Of a stretch of DNA of 64,000 nucleotides, positions 50,395 through 63,014 are shown piece after piece. The notes beneath the pieces are model-generated. The model was not told where the DNA came from and did not search any database. It worked only from the letters and a program-made list of their open reading frames with translations. Positions within the stretch are counted from its first letter, which is position 1. Every line of letters begins with the position of its first letter. Origin of the DNA: Streptomyces venezuelae (GTDB taxonomy: Bacteria > Actinomycetota > Actinomycetes > Streptomycetales > Streptomycetaceae); NCBI RefSeq assembly GCF_008642275.1, contig NZ_CP029189.1, positions 4,008,501-4,072,500 on the forward strand, given 5' to 3'. Position numbers and translations under genes: made by a program.

Positions 50395-51234
50395 CTAGGC
50401 CGGGCCGTCCTGCGGACCGGGCCGGGCGTCGTGGCTGAGCACGAGCACGGCGGCGTCGTCGGCGTGGCCGGTGGAGTCGGCCACCTTCATCACCTCGGCG
50501 GCCAGCTCGCCGGGATCGGTGCCGGCGGCCTCCCTGACCACCTTGGCGACGCGCTCCAGTCCCTCCTCGATCGGGAACTTCGGCCCCTCGACCACACCGT
50601 CGGTGAGCAGCACGATCGACCCCGCCGTCGTGAGCCGGCGGCGGGTCACCGCGTACCCCGCCCCGGGCGTCAGGTTCAGCGGCGGGCCGCCGTCGTCATC
50701 GGTGATGCCGTACTCGCCGTCGACGGTGGCCCAGACCGCCGGGACGTGGCCGGCCCGGGCGGTCTCCAGCTCCTGCGTCTCCGGGTCGAAGCGGAGCAGG
50801 GTGCAGGTCGCGAAGAGGTCGCGGTCCATGGAGAGCAGCACCTCGTTGGCGCGGCTCAGCACCTCGCCCGGATCGACGACGACGGCCGCCACGGCACGCA
50901 GGCAGATCCGTACCTGCCCCATGAAGGCCGCCGCCTCCACGTCGTGCCCCTGGACGTCGCCGATGCAGAAGGCGAGGGCTCCCTCGGGCAGCCGGAACCC
51001 GTCGTACCAGTCGCCGCCGATGTCCAGCCCGTGCCGCGCGGGCGCGTACCGGGCGGCGGTCCGCAGGCCCGGCAGCGCGGGCAGCGAGGCGGGCAGCATC
51101 TCGCTCTGCAGGGCCTCGGCCAGGTCCACCCGGGCCTGCTGCAGCTCCACCCCGCGGCGGGCCTGGTCGGCGAGCCGGCCGAGCGTGCTGAGCAGGTCGG
51201 CGCTGGCTGCCCGCGGGGCACGGCGAGGAGTCAC
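50395..51234 (-). CDS. PP2C/SpoIIE-type serine phosphatase
   Basis: A 279-residue protein. A short N-terminal coiled coil (LSTLGRLADQARRGVELQQA) leads to the catalytic domain with LPGLRTAARYAPARHGLDIG, GGDWYDGFRLPEGALAF and GDVQGHDVEAAAFMG, the metal-binding Asp residues, and the end GHADDAAVLVLS. Such enzymes dephosphorylate anti-anti-sigma factors. No sensor domain of its own; coupled in space with the MASE1 protein. Confidence 0.9.
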   Translation of the reverse strand: MTPRRAPRAASADLLSTLGRLADQARRGVELQQARVDLAEALQSEMLPASLPALPGLRTAARYAPARHGLDIGGDWYDGFRLPEGALAFCIGDVQGHDVEAAAFMGQVRICLRAVAAVVVDPGEVLSRANEVLLSMDRDLFATCTLLRFDPETQELETARAGHVPAVWATVDGEYGITDDDGGPPLNLTPGAGYAVTRRRLTTAGSIVLLTDGVVEGPKFPIEEGLERVAKVVREAAGTDPGELAAEVMKVADSTGHADDAAVLVLSHDARPGPQDGPA

Positions 51235-51386
51235 GGAACGCTCCGAGGTGCATCCATTCGTCCCTGCTTCCGCTGCGCGAAAAGCCCGTGGACATCATAT
51301 TTCCGCCCACCGGGAACCCGCTTCCCGAGACCGGTGCCCTCCTGGCCGAAGGCCGGTGCGGGCCCGCCAGGGCCCGTGGGGGCCCC

Positions 51387-51881
51387 TCAGCCCCACTGCT
51401 CGTCCGCCAGCGAGGTGACCGGCTGCGGCTTGCCGATGACGGCCAGGGCGATGAAGAAGCTGATCTGCCCGATCGCGATGGTGAGGGTGGCGAGGGCCTT
51501 TTCGTCGTAGTGCGCGGCGACCTCGGCGTAGAGCTCGTCGGTGACCCGCTCCCGGCCGTACGGGGCGGGCTGCAGGGTGGCCTCGACCAGCGCGAGGGCG
51601 GCGCGCTCGGCGGCGGTGAAGCAGGGGGCGTCCTGCCAGGAGGAGACGGCCGTGATGCGCTCCTCGGACTCCCCGGCCTTGCGGAGGAAACCGGTGTTCA
51701 GGACGGTCAGGTAGGTGTTGCCGACGATCTGTCCGGCGCGCAGGTGGACCAGGCTCGTCGTGGTCCGCGGCACCGAGCGGTTGCCCGTGGCCCGGAAGAG
51801 GGCGGCGCTGATGTCGTTCAGCTCGGGGACGAGGGCGGCCGGGTTCGGCATCCGCGAGACGGAGCGGTCGGTGTTCGTCAT
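51387..51881 (-). CDS. Carboxymuconolactone-decarboxylase/AhpD-like protein without the CxxC
   Basis: A 164-residue helical protein of CMD fold (TSLVHLRAGQIVGNTYLTVL, GFLRKAGESEERITAVSSW, FTAAERAALALVEATLQPAP). The usual redox motif GCxYCxxxH is replaced by GNTYLTVLN (about residues 53-61): both Cys and the His are gone, so peroxidase-type activity is not expected. The ribosome site is AAGGAGAG before ATG 51881. Confidence 0.85.
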   Translation of the reverse strand: MTNTDRSVSRMPNPAALVPELNDISAALFRATGNRSVPRTTTSLVHLRAGQIVGNTYLTVLNTGFLRKAGESEERITAVSSWQDAPCFTAAERAALALVEATLQPAPYGRERVTDELYAEVAAHYDEKALATLTIAIGQISFFIALAVIGKPQPVTSLADEQWG

Positions 51882-51974
51882 GGCTGCTGCTCTCCTTCGG
51901 TCGGTGTCTTCACAGCACTGACGGAGCGGAGCGCACGGATGTGACCGGGGCGGGAGATTTTCTTCGGGAACGCC

Positions 51975-52012
51975 GGAGGGGCGGCGGGCGCGTCCGCGCC
52001 CGCCGCCCCTCC
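51975..52012 (-). terminator. Terminator of purA
   Basis: An 18-bp self-complementary stem (GGAGGGGCGGCGGGCGCG with its complement) with almost no loop, 17 bases after the purA stop. Confidence 0.85.
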
Positions 52013-52028
52013 GTGGGGACCGGGTCTC

Positions 52029-53312
<1,284 letters not shown>

Positions 53313-53413
53313 AGGCGTACACCTCTTCCGGATGGGGCATGTCCAAGGTCAGGGGGCGTACGACGATGTACACCGCAGGCTGAGCCGTCGGACCGGTACC
53401 CCGGAATAGACGA

Positions 53414-53441
53414 AGGCCCTGGCGCAATAGCGCAAGGGCCT
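53414..53441. promoter_or_regulatory. Hairpin between divergent purA and DAGK-like genes
   Basis: AGGCCCT and AGGGCCT arms with an inner GGCGC/GCGC pairing. It lies about 100 bases before purA on the minus strand and 35 bases before the plus-strand gene; it might be a leader attenuator of either. Confidence 0.5.
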
Positions 53442-53475
53442 CTTGCACAAAGATGCTACCCGAGGAAGGACCGAG

Positions 53476-54330
53476 GTGTCGGCTCCAGAGCCCACCATGA
53501 GCCAAGCGGGCGCGCCGGTAGGCGGCCTGCTCGTGCTCGTCGACCCGGTCGCCCGCCGTCTTGACGGCGAGTCCGTGCGGATCGCGAAGGATGTGTTGTC
53601 AGCGGGCGCGGCAGCGAAAATCTGCCTCCCGGATTCGCAGGAGGAATTTGCGCGGGCTCTTGCCCGCCGGGGTCATCGGCGGCTGGTGATCGTCGGCGAC
53701 GACCGGGCCCTGGTGCGCGCCGTCGGGCTGCTGCACCGGGAGCGAGGGCTGGGGGAGGGGCCTCTGGCGCTGGTCCCGGTGGGTCCGGTGGGGTCGCTGG
53801 GTCTGGCGAGGTCGCTCGGCGTGCCGCTTTCGGCCGTCGCCGCCGCCCGGGCGGTCCTCGACGGATCGGTGCGGGTCTGTGACCTGCTCGTCGACGACAG
53901 CGACGGGGTGGTGCTCGGTGCGCTGCGGATCCCGCCCGTGCACGGGGTTCCGCGGCCCGCCGGGCCGTCGGTGTGGAGCGCGTACCGCTCGCTGGTCCGG
54001 ACGCTGGTCCGGCCCGTGGCGGCGGCCGGCGGCGTGGCCACCGGCCGGCACCGGCTGCGGGTCGAGGCCGACGGGGTGCTGCTGGCGGACGTGGACCGGC
54101 CCGTGGAGGACGTATCGGTTCGCACCCGGGACGACGGCGGTCCGGCGGAGGTCGTGGTCCGCACGGGCGGCGGCAGCTCCGCCGAGTCCACGGTCACGGC
54201 CCGGGCGAAGACCGTGACGGTGTCGGGCACGGACTTCCGCTACCGCGCCGACGCCGCGCTGACCGGCCCGGTCCGGCGGCGTACGTGGACCCTGCGGTCG
54301 GGGGCGTGGACGCTCACCGTGCCCCGGTGA
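53476..54330 (+). CDS. Diacylglycerol-kinase-like protein with altered nucleotide motif
   Basis: A 284-residue protein from GTG 53476 (GAGGAAGGACC before it). The fold follows the DAGK catalytic family: GGLLVLVDPVARRLDG, then RRLVIVGDDRALVRAVGLLH, LALVPVGPVGSLGLARSLG and the beta-rich C-terminal part with RLRVEADGVLLADVDRPVED. The family's GGDGT is GDDRA here (near residue 74) and the GT of GTxNDxA is missing, so kinase activity is doubtful. Divergent from purA. Confidence 0.75.
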   Translation: MSAPEPTMSQAGAPVGGLLVLVDPVARRLDGESVRIAKDVLSAGAAAKICLPDSQEEFARALARRGHRRLVIVGDDRALVRAVGLLHRERGLGEGPLALVPVGPVGSLGLARSLGVPLSAVAAARAVLDGSVRVCDLLVDDSDGVVLGALRIPPVHGVPRPAGPSVWSAYRSLVRTLVRPVAAAGGVATGRHRLRVEADGVLLADVDRPVEDVSVRTRDDGGPAEVVVRTGGGSSAESTVTARAKTVTVSGTDFRYRADAALTGPVRRRTWTLRSGAWTLTVPR

Positions 54331-54373
54331 CCACACCGGGTGCACGGCGTTCGGGATCTCCCCGGGCCTGCTG

Positions 54374-54399
54374 CCCCTGACCGCCGAGGCGGTCAGGGG
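54374..54399 (+). terminator. Bidirectional terminator
   Basis: CCCCTGACCGCC and its complement, 12 bp with a 2-base centre, between the convergent DAGK-like and UvrA2 genes. Confidence 0.75.
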
Positions 54400-54425
54400 C
54401 CGGGGCGGGCGTTAGGCGACGGCGG

Positions 54426-56858
<2,433 letters not shown>

Positions 56859-56925
56859 CGTGTCTCCCTTTCTCGGGCGGGCCGTCTGCTCGGACTCCGG
56901 CGCGGACTCCCGAGGCAGTCGGTCC

Positions 56926-57342
56926 TCAGTGCTTGCGGGGCTGGTTGAAGCGGAGCATGTTGCCCGCCGGGTCGCGGAAGGCGCAGTCGCGGACGCCGTA
57001 CGGCTGGTCGACCGGCTCCTGCAGCACCTCCCCGCCGGCGGCCCGGATGTGTTCGAAGGTGGCGTCGACGTCGTCGGTGGAGAAGATCACGCCGCGCAGC
57101 AGGCCCTTGGCCAGCAGCTCCGCCATGGCCTGCCGGTCGGCCGCCGAGGCGCCCGGGTCGGCGAGCGGCGGTTCGAGGACGATTTCCACGTCAGGCTGCG
57201 TGGGGGAGGCGACGGTCACCCAGCGCATCCCCTCGAACCCGACGTCGTTGCGGACTTCCAGGCCGAGGACGTCGCGGTAGAAGGCGAGCGCCTTGTCGTG
57301 GTCGTCGACTGCGATGAAGCACTGCGAGAGGTTGATGTCCAT
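56926..57342 (-). CDS. VOC-family (glyoxalase-like) protein
   Basis: A 138-residue vicinal-oxygen-chelate protein of two beta-alpha-beta-beta-beta units (CFIAVDDHDKALAFYRDVLG, GVIFSTDDVDATFEHIRAAG, and the end CAFRDPAGNMLRFNQP). Metal ligands cannot be all assigned. Ten bases after an AraC regulator on the same strand, so a two-gene unit controlled by it; substrate may be an antibiotic or aromatic. Confidence 0.9.
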   Translation of the reverse strand: MDINLSQCFIAVDDHDKALAFYRDVLGLEVRNDVGFEGMRWVTVASPTQPDVEIVLEPPLADPGASAADRQAMAELLAKGLLRGVIFSTDDVDATFEHIRAAGGEVLQEPVDQPYGVRDCAFRDPAGNMLRFNQPRKH

Positions 57343-57352
57343 GCCGTCGACG

Positions 57353-57793
57353 CTACGAGGAGGGTGCGGATTTCGCTTCTCCGATCCTGACCGGTCGCGT
57401 GAGGATCTTGGCGACGCACGCCGGGATCGCCGCGCCGTCGTCGTGGCTGCGGGCCCGGTAGGCACTGGGGGTCTCGCCGACGAGCTCGGTGAAGCGCGAG
57501 CTGAAGGACCCCAGCGAGGTGCATCCGACGGCGAAGCAGACGTCCGTCACGCTCATGTCGCCGCGCCGCAGCAGGGCTTTCGCGCGTTCGACGCGGCGGG
57601 TCATGAGATAGCTGTACGGGGTCTCCCCGAAGGCGGTGCGGAAGCTGCGGGAGAAGTGTCCCGGCGACATGAGGGCGACGTTCGCGAGTGCCTGAACGTC
57701 CAGCGGCTCCGCGTACTCGCGGTCCATCATGTCCCGGGCGCGGCGCAGCCGTACCAGGTCCTCCAGGTTCATGCGTTCCAGCATGGCACGCAC
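57353..57793 (-). CDS. AraC-family regulator (HTH domain only)
   Basis: A 146-residue protein made of the two AraC helix-turn-helix motifs (VQALANVALMSPGHFSRSFR and VTDVCFAVGCTSLGSFSSRF) with a short tail; no ligand domain. A second Met (57772) could be the start. Four 11-bp tandem repeats lie just upstream. It precedes the VOC gene. Confidence 0.9.
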   Translation of the reverse strand: MRAMLERMNLEDLVRLRRARDMMDREYAEPLDVQALANVALMSPGHFSRSFRTAFGETPYSYLMTRRVERAKALLRRGDMSVTDVCFAVGCTSLGSFSSRFTELVGETPSAYRARSHDDGAAIPACVAKILTRPVRIGEAKSAPSS

Positions 57794-57820
57794 GAGGTGT
57801 CCCGTCTGCGGGTATCGGTG

Positions 57821-57869
57821 CTTCCGGATCTCTTCCGGATCTCTTCCGATCTGATCCGGATCTGATCGG
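57821..57869. repeat. 11-bp tandem repeats before the AraC gene
   Basis: CTTCCGGATCT twice, CTTCCGATCT, then GATCCGGATCT and a partial copy, over 49 bases. The period is close to one helical turn, so protein bound to each would lie on one face of the DNA. Confidence 0.8.
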
Positions 57870-57956
57870 CAGGCGGCCGGCCGGCCGCCTGCCCGGCTGG
57901 ACCGGGGGTCCGGCCGTACCGGGGGCCTGGCCGGACCGGCCGCCTCGGGGGCCGGC

Positions 57957-58487
57957 TCAGCCCAGGCCGATCGTCGCCTTGTGGGCCCGCCAGCGGTCCA
58001 TCAGGCCCAGCATCTCGCCCTGCATGAACTCGAAGAAGGCCGCCGTCTCCGCGACGCGCGCCCCGGCCGGGGAGTCCGTGCCGAGGGTGGCCGCGCCCTC
58101 GCGCAGGGTCTTCTCCCACAGGGTCAGGACCTGGTCGCGGCGGGTGAAGGTCTCGTACCAGAGCTCGTTGTGCAGGACGTACCGGTCGCGGCGGGAGCCC
58201 GGTTCGCGTTCGCGGCTGACCATGTTGACCTGGGTCAGGTAGGACACGGCACCCGACACCGCGGCCGGGCTGATCTGCAGGGCCTCGCCCAGTTCCGCCG
58301 AGGTCATCGCGCCGCCGTCGCTGGCCAGCAGCCGGGCGAAGACGCGCGCGGCCATCCGCTGCATCCCGGCCTCGGTCAGCTGCGCGGCGAACCGCTCGAC
58401 GAAGCGCGAGACGGCGTCGCCGTCCCGGGCGCCGGTAGCGGGATCCGGATCGGTCCTCGCGTCCGCGTTCACCATGTCATCTGCCAC
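57957..58487 (-). CDS. GbsR/MarR-family regulator
   Basis: A 176-residue winged-helix protein (FVERFAAQLTEAGMQRMAAR, LGEALQISPAAVSGAVSYLT, the wing REREPGSRRDRYVLHN and helices ending MDRWRAHKATIGLG) as in GbsR-type repressors. Divergent from an ABC exporter, with a 16-bp palindrome between them, so it is the likely repressor of that exporter and of itself. Confidence 0.9.
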   Translation of the reverse strand: MADDMVNADARTDPDPATGARDGDAVSRFVERFAAQLTEAGMQRMAARVFARLLASDGGAMTSAELGEALQISPAAVSGAVSYLTQVNMVSREREPGSRRDRYVLHNELWYETFTRRDQVLTLWEKTLREGAATLGTDSPAGARVAETAAFFEFMQGEMLGLMDRWRAHKATIGLG

Positions 58488-58523
58488 CTTCCCGACTTTA
58501 CGCGATTCCTGAGATTCTCAAGC

Positions 58524-58539
58524 TTCACAAATTTGTGAA
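58524..58539. promoter_or_regulatory. Palindromic operator TTCACAAATTTGTGAA
   Basis: A perfect 16-bp palindrome, AT-rich, 21 bases before the exporter start and 37 from the regulator start. Its place fits repression of both promoters by the GbsR/MarR protein. Confidence 0.85.
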
Positions 58540-58559
58540 ACTAGCGTACGTTCGGAAGC

Positions 58560-59453
58560 ATGACGAAGGCAATCAGCGTTGCCGGCCTCCACAAGGCGTT
58601 CGGCCGCACCCGCGCACTGGACGGACTCGATCTCGCGGTCACCACCGGCGAGGTACACGGCTTCCTCGGACCCAACGGCGCCGGCAAGTCCACCACCATC
58701 CGGGTCCTGCTGGGCCTGCTCCGCGCCGACTCCGGCACCGCCGAGCTCCTCGGCGGCGACCCCTGGGCCGACGCGGTCGCCCTCCACCGCCGCGTCGCCT
58801 ACGTCCCCGGAGACGTCACCCTGTGGCGCAACCTCTCCGGCGGTGAGGTCATAGACCTCTACGGACGCCTGCGCGGCGGGCTCGACCGGGCCCGGCGCGA
58901 CGGGCTCGTCGAGCGGTTCGAGCTGGACCCCACCAAGAAGGGGCGCACCTACTCCAAGGGCAACCGGCAGAAGGTCGCCCTCGTCGCCGCCTTCGCCTCC
59001 GACGCCGAACTGCTCGTCCTCGACGAACCCACCTCCGGCCTCGACCCGCTGATGGAGGAGGTCTTCCAGGGCTGCGTCGCCGAGGCGCGCGCCGCCGGAC
59101 GCACCGTCCTGCTCAGCTCGCACATCCTCAGCGAGGTCGAGACCCTCTGCGACCGGGTCAGCATCGTCCGCGGCGGCCGCACCGTGGAGACCGGCACCCT
59201 CGCCGAACTCCGCCACCTCACCCGTACGTCGATCAGCGCCGAGCTGGCCGGCCCGCCGAACGGCCTCGCCCACCTGCCGGGCGTGTACGGCGTCCAGGTG
59301 CAGGGGCTCAAGGTCCGCCTCCAGGCGGACACCGACAAGCTGGACGCGGTCCTGCGCTCCCTCACCGCGTCGGGGGTGCGGTCGCTGACCTCCACCCCGC
59401 CCACCCTCGAAGAGCTCTTCCTGCGCCACTACACCGAAGAGGCGTCCCGATGA
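58560..59453 (+). CDS. ABC transporter ATP-binding protein (exporter)
   Basis: A 297-residue ATPase: Walker A in [18 protein letters not shown], signature [15 protein letters not shown], Walker [18 protein letters not shown], and the H-loop [10 protein letters not shown]; a C-terminal extension ([20 protein letters not shown]) as in drug or Na efflux ATPases. The signature LSGGQ is SKGNR, an often-seen variant. Coupled to the permease by ATGA. Confidence 0.95.
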   Translation: MTKAISVAGLHKAFGRTRALDGLDLAVTTGEVHGFLGPNGAGKSTTIRVLLGLLRADSGTAELLGGDPWADAVALHRRVAYVPGDVTLWRNLSGGEVIDLYGRLRGGLDRARRDGLVERFELDPTKKGRTYSKGNRQKVALVAAFASDAELLVLDEPTSGLDPLMEEVFQGCVAEARAAGRTVLLSSHILSEVETLCDRVSIVRGGRTVETGTLAELRHLTRTSISAELAGPPNGLAHLPGVYGVQVQGLKVRLQADTDKLDAVLRSLTASGVRSLTSTPPTLEELFLRHYTEEASR

Positions 59454-61042
59454 AGAACCAACTGGCCGGTACCGGAGTCCTGTTGCGGCTCGCGCTGCGC
59501 CGCGACCGGGTGATGATGCCGGTCTGGGTCGCGGTCACCGCGCTCATGGTGGTGAGCATGCCCGGCTCGCTGGGCAGCGTGTACGCCACCGCTGCCGAAC
59601 GCGCCCGGGTGGCAGCCTCGATGAACGCCAACAGCTCGATGCGCACCCTGTACGGGCCGGTGTTCGGCGATTCGCTCGGCGGTCTGACCGCCTGGCGGGG
59701 CGGCGTCTACGCCGCCGTCCTCGCGGCCGCCATGAGCCTGATCATCGTCGTCCGGCACACCCGCGAGGAGGAGGAGACGGGCCGTCAGGAGCTGCTCTCC
59801 GCCGCCATGGTGGGGCGGTGGGCCCCGCTGACCGCCGCCCTGCTCGCCGCCCTCGTGGCCGACGCCTGTGCCGCCCTCCTCGTGGCGGGCGGTCTCGCGG
59901 GGCAGGGCGCGCCCGGCGCGGTCGCTCTCGGCCTGGCCGTCGCTGCCACCGGGGCGCTCTTCGCCTGCACCGCGGCGATCGCCGCGCAGCTGACCGAGAG
60001 TGCCCGCGCGGCCAAGGGCATCACGGCCGCCGTGCTCGGCGCCGCCTTCGTGCTGAAGGCCGCCGGCGACGCCGGTACGGCGGGCGGCCGGTCCGCCCTG
60101 ACCTGGGCCTCGCCGCTCGGCTGGGTGGAGAACGTACGGGCCTTCGCCGCCGAACGCTGGTGGGTGCTCCTCCTGTTCGCCGCCGCCGTCACGGTGCAGG
60201 CGTGCGCCGCGTACGCCCTGGCCGCGCGCCGCGACCTGGGCATGAGCTTCCTGCCGTCGCGGCCGGGGCCGGCCGAGGGCCGCCTGGGTACGGCGGGTGC
60301 GCTGGCCTGGCGGCTGCAGCGCGGCAGCGTACTGGGCTGGAGCGCGGGCTTCCTGATCGCCGGTGTCGTCTTCGGCGGGATGGCGGACGGCGCCGCGGAC
60401 CTGGTCGGCGAGAACGACCGGACCCGCGAGCTCATCGAGCGGATGGGCGGGCAGGGCGGGCAGAGCGGGCCGGGCGCGCTCACCGACGCCTTCCTCGCCA
60501 CGATGGCCGGCATGTTCGGGATGGTCGCCGCCCTGTACGCCGTCTCGGCGGTGCTCCGCCTGGCCGGCGAGGAGTCGGGCGGGCGCGCGGAGCCGCTGCT
60601 CGCGAACGCGGTCGGCCGGCTGCGCTGGGCCGGCGGTCACCTGGCCGTGGCCTTCGGCGGCTCGGCGCTGATCCTGCTGCTGGCGGGCCTCGGTCTCGGC
60701 CTCGGGCACGGCCGGGATCCGGGAGCGGCGATCGGCGCCACGCTCGCCCAGCTTCCGGCGGTGTGGCTGATCGGGAGCCTGGCGGCGCTGCTGTACGGCG
60801 CGGTCCCGCAGTACGCGGCGGCCGCCTGGGCGGTGGCCGGCGGAACCCTGGCCCTGGGGTGGGTCGGACCGGCGCTGAACCTCCCGCAGGCCGTCCTGAA
60901 CCTCTCGCCCTACGCCCACCTGCCCCGGCTCCCGGGAGCACAGGCCCTGGACTGGGCTCCCCTGTCGGTACTGACCGTGCTGGCGGCGGCCGCGGCGGCG
61001 GCCGGCCTCGGCGCCCTGCGCCGCCGCGACATGATCGCGTGA
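59450..61042 (+). CDS. ABC transporter permease (exporter)
   Basis: A 530-residue membrane protein with about twelve helices in two similar halves ([20 protein letters not shown] and later [20 protein letters not shown]). The pattern is that of the ABC-2 multidrug permeases of actinobacteria (NLLVGE-type). With the ATPase it forms an exporter controlled by the GbsR/MarR regulator. Substrate unknown. Confidence 0.9.
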   Translation: MKNQLAGTGVLLRLALRRDRVMMPVWVAVTALMVVSMPGSLGSVYATAAERARVAASMNANSSMRTLYGPVFGDSLGGLTAWRGGVYAAVLAAAMSLIIVVRHTREEEETGRQELLSAAMVGRWAPLTAALLAALVADACAALLVAGGLAGQGAPGAVALGLAVAATGALFACTAAIAAQLTESARAAKGITAAVLGAAFVLKAAGDAGTAGGRSALTWASPLGWVENVRAFAAERWWVLLLFAAAVTVQACAAYALAARRDLGMSFLPSRPGPAEGRLGTAGALAWRLQRGSVLGWSAGFLIAGVVFGGMADGAADLVGENDRTRELIERMGGQGGQSGPGALTDAFLATMAGMFGMVAALYAVSAVLRLAGEESGGRAEPLLANAVGRLRWAGGHLAVAFGGSALILLLAGLGLGLGHGRDPGAAIGATLAQLPAVWLIGSLAALLYGAVPQYAAAAWAVAGGTLALGWVGPALNLPQAVLNLSPYAHLPRLPGAQALDWAPLSVLTVLAAAAAAAGLGALRRRDMIA

Positions 61043-61116
61043 ACCGGCCCCGCGAAAGCCAGGTCCTCCAAGTCCCCCAGCTCCTCAGGGTCCTTGAGAG
61101 CTGACGTGAGAGCTGA

Positions 61117-62325
61117 CTAGAACTCCACGAGCAGCTGCTTCAGCCCCCGGATGACGTACCCGTCCTGCCACTGCGGCTCCTCGACGAGCCGCAGCGGCGG
61201 GACGCCGTCCGCCAGCAGCGCACCGAACGAGGCCTCCAGCTCCCGCCGTGCCAGCGGCGCCCCGAGGCAGTAGTGGATCCCCGCCCCGAAGGTCAGGTGC
61301 GGGTTGTCGGCCCGTCCGAGGTCCAGCACGTCGGGATCGTCGAAGCGGGCGGGATCCCGGTTCGCGGACCCGAAGAGCAGCGCGACCTCGGCCCCGCGCG
61401 GGACGACGGTGTCACCGATCAGGACGTCGTCGAGCACCCAGCGTTCGAACATCTGGAGCGGGGTGTCGTACCGCATGAGTTCATCCACAGCTGTGGACAA
61501 CTTTCCGGGGTCGCGGCTCTCGCGGAGCGCGGCGAGCTGCGCGGGGTGGCGCAGCAGCGCCCACCACCCGTTGACGGTCGTGTTGACGGTGGCCTCGTGC
61601 CCGGCGTTCAGCAGAAGCACGCAGGTGGAGATCATCTCCTGCTCGCTGAGCCGCCCCTCCTCATCGTGGGCGGCGATCAGCCCGGAGATCAAATCCTCCC
61701 CCGGGCGGCTCCGTCGCTCGGCGATCAGCCCCCGGAGGTACGCGCTGAATTCGACGCTCGCCCGCACCGCACGCCGTGCCGTCTCCTCGTCCGGCCGCAG
61801 CTCGAACATCCCGCAGATGTCCGCAGACCAGGGCCGCAGCAGCCCCCGGTCCGCCTCGGGCACGCCCAGCAGCTCCGCGATCACCGCCACCGGCAGCGGC
61901 TCGGCGACGACGGTGAGCAGATCCCCGCCCCCGTCCGCACGCAGCCGCCCCACCAGTTCCCCGGCCAGCCGCTGCACCTTGGGCACGAGCCGCTCCACCG
62001 TCCGCGGGGTGAAGGCCTTCGCCACCAGCCTGCGCACCCGCGCGTGCGCGGGATCCTCCAGGTCCAGCAGGCCGTTGCCGTTGAGCACGTGGAAGGGCTC
62101 GTGCTCCGGCGGCGGCGCCTCGCGGCCGAACTCCTCGTGCGAGAACCGGTGGAGGTAGGTCCGCCCCAGCCGCCGGTCCCGCAGCAGCGCACTCACATCG
62201 GCGTAGTGCGGCACCAGCCATTGCCCGGTGGCTTCCCACCACACGGCCCGCCCCTGCTCCCGCAACTCCCGGTACGCCGGATACGGATCGGCGACGAACG
62301 CGGCATCCCACGGATCAAAGCCCAT
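61117..62325 (-). CDS. Cytochrome P450
   Basis: A 402-residue bacterial P450. The heme loop is FGAGIHYCLGAPLARRELEA (Cys is the fifth ligand), the oxygen-activating helix is LLNAGHEATVNT, the ELMRY has the Glu and Arg of the ExxR motif, and FERWVLDDVLIGDTVVPRG follows. No redox partner gene is adjacent. Substrate unknown. Confidence 0.95.
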   Translation of the reverse strand: MGFDPWDAAFVADPYPAYRELREQGRAVWWEATGQWLVPHYADVSALLRDRRLGRTYLHRFSHEEFGREAPPPEHEPFHVLNGNGLLDLEDPAHARVRRLVAKAFTPRTVERLVPKVQRLAGELVGRLRADGGGDLLTVVAEPLPVAVIAELLGVPEADRGLLRPWSADICGMFELRPDEETARRAVRASVEFSAYLRGLIAERRSRPGEDLISGLIAAHDEEGRLSEQEMISTCVLLLNAGHEATVNTTVNGWWALLRHPAQLAALRESRDPGKLSTAVDELMRYDTPLQMFERWVLDDVLIGDTVVPRGAEVALLFGSANRDPARFDDPDVLDLGRADNPHLTFGAGIHYCLGAPLARRELEASFGALLADGVPPLRLVEEPQWQDGYVIRGLKQLLVEF

Positions 62326-62354
62326 TCCCGCACCCTAAAGGCAGCCGGAGCCGA

Positions 62355-63014
62355 TCAGGCGGGTGTCACCAAGCGGGTCTCGTACGCGTACACGGCCGCC
62401 TGTGTCCGGTCCCGCAGGCCCAGCTTCACCAGGATCCGGCTCACATGTGTCTTGATCGTGGACTCGGCGACGACCAGCCGGTCGGCTATTTCCGCATTGG
62501 ACAGCCCCTGCGCGATCAACACCAGCACCTCCGTCTCCCGCTCCGTCAGTTCCCCCGTGCCCGCCGGGTCCGCCAGCTTGCGGGCCTCGGATATCTTCGA
62601 GAACTCCACGATCAGCCGCTTGGTCACCGACGGCGCCAGCAGGGCCTCCCCGGCCGCCACCACCCGTACCCCGTCCGCCAGCTGACGCGCCGACGCGTCC
62701 TTGAGCAGGAACCCGGAGGCTCCGGCCCGCAGCGCCTGGTACACGTACTCGTCGAGGTCGAAGGTCGTCAGGACCAGCACCTTCGCGTCCGTGTCGGCGG
62801 CCACGATCTCCCGGGTGGCCTCCAGCCCGTTCATCCGCGGCATCCGGATGTCCATCAGCACCACGTCCGGCCGCAGCGCCGCCACCTGCTCGATGGCCTC
62901 CCGGCCGTCGACGGCCTCGCCGACCACCTCGATGCCGTCCATCGCGTTCAGCAGGACCGAGAACCCCTCGCGCACCATCACCTGGTCGTCCACGATCAGA
63001 ACCCTGATGGTCAT
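62355..63014 (-). CDS. NarL-type response regulator
   Basis: A 219-residue regulator. The receiver domain has VLIVDDQVMVREGFSVLLNA and the phosphoacceptor Asp in RPDVVLMDIRMPRMNG; the C-terminal LuxR-type helix-turn-helix has LTERETEVLVLIAQGLSNAE and ADRLVVAESTIKTHVSRIL. Its start overlaps the kinase stop (ATGA), so both come from one message. Confidence 0.95.
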   Translation of the reverse strand: MTIRVLIVDDQVMVREGFSVLLNAMDGIEVVGEAVDGREAIEQVAALRPDVVLMDIRMPRMNGLEATREIVAADTDAKVLVLTTFDLDEYVYQALRAGASGFLLKDASARQLADGVRVVAAGEALLAPSVTKRLIVEFSKISEARKLADPAGTGELTERETEVLVLIAQGLSNAEIADRLVVAESTIKTHVSRILVKLGLRDRTQAAVYAYETRLVTPA

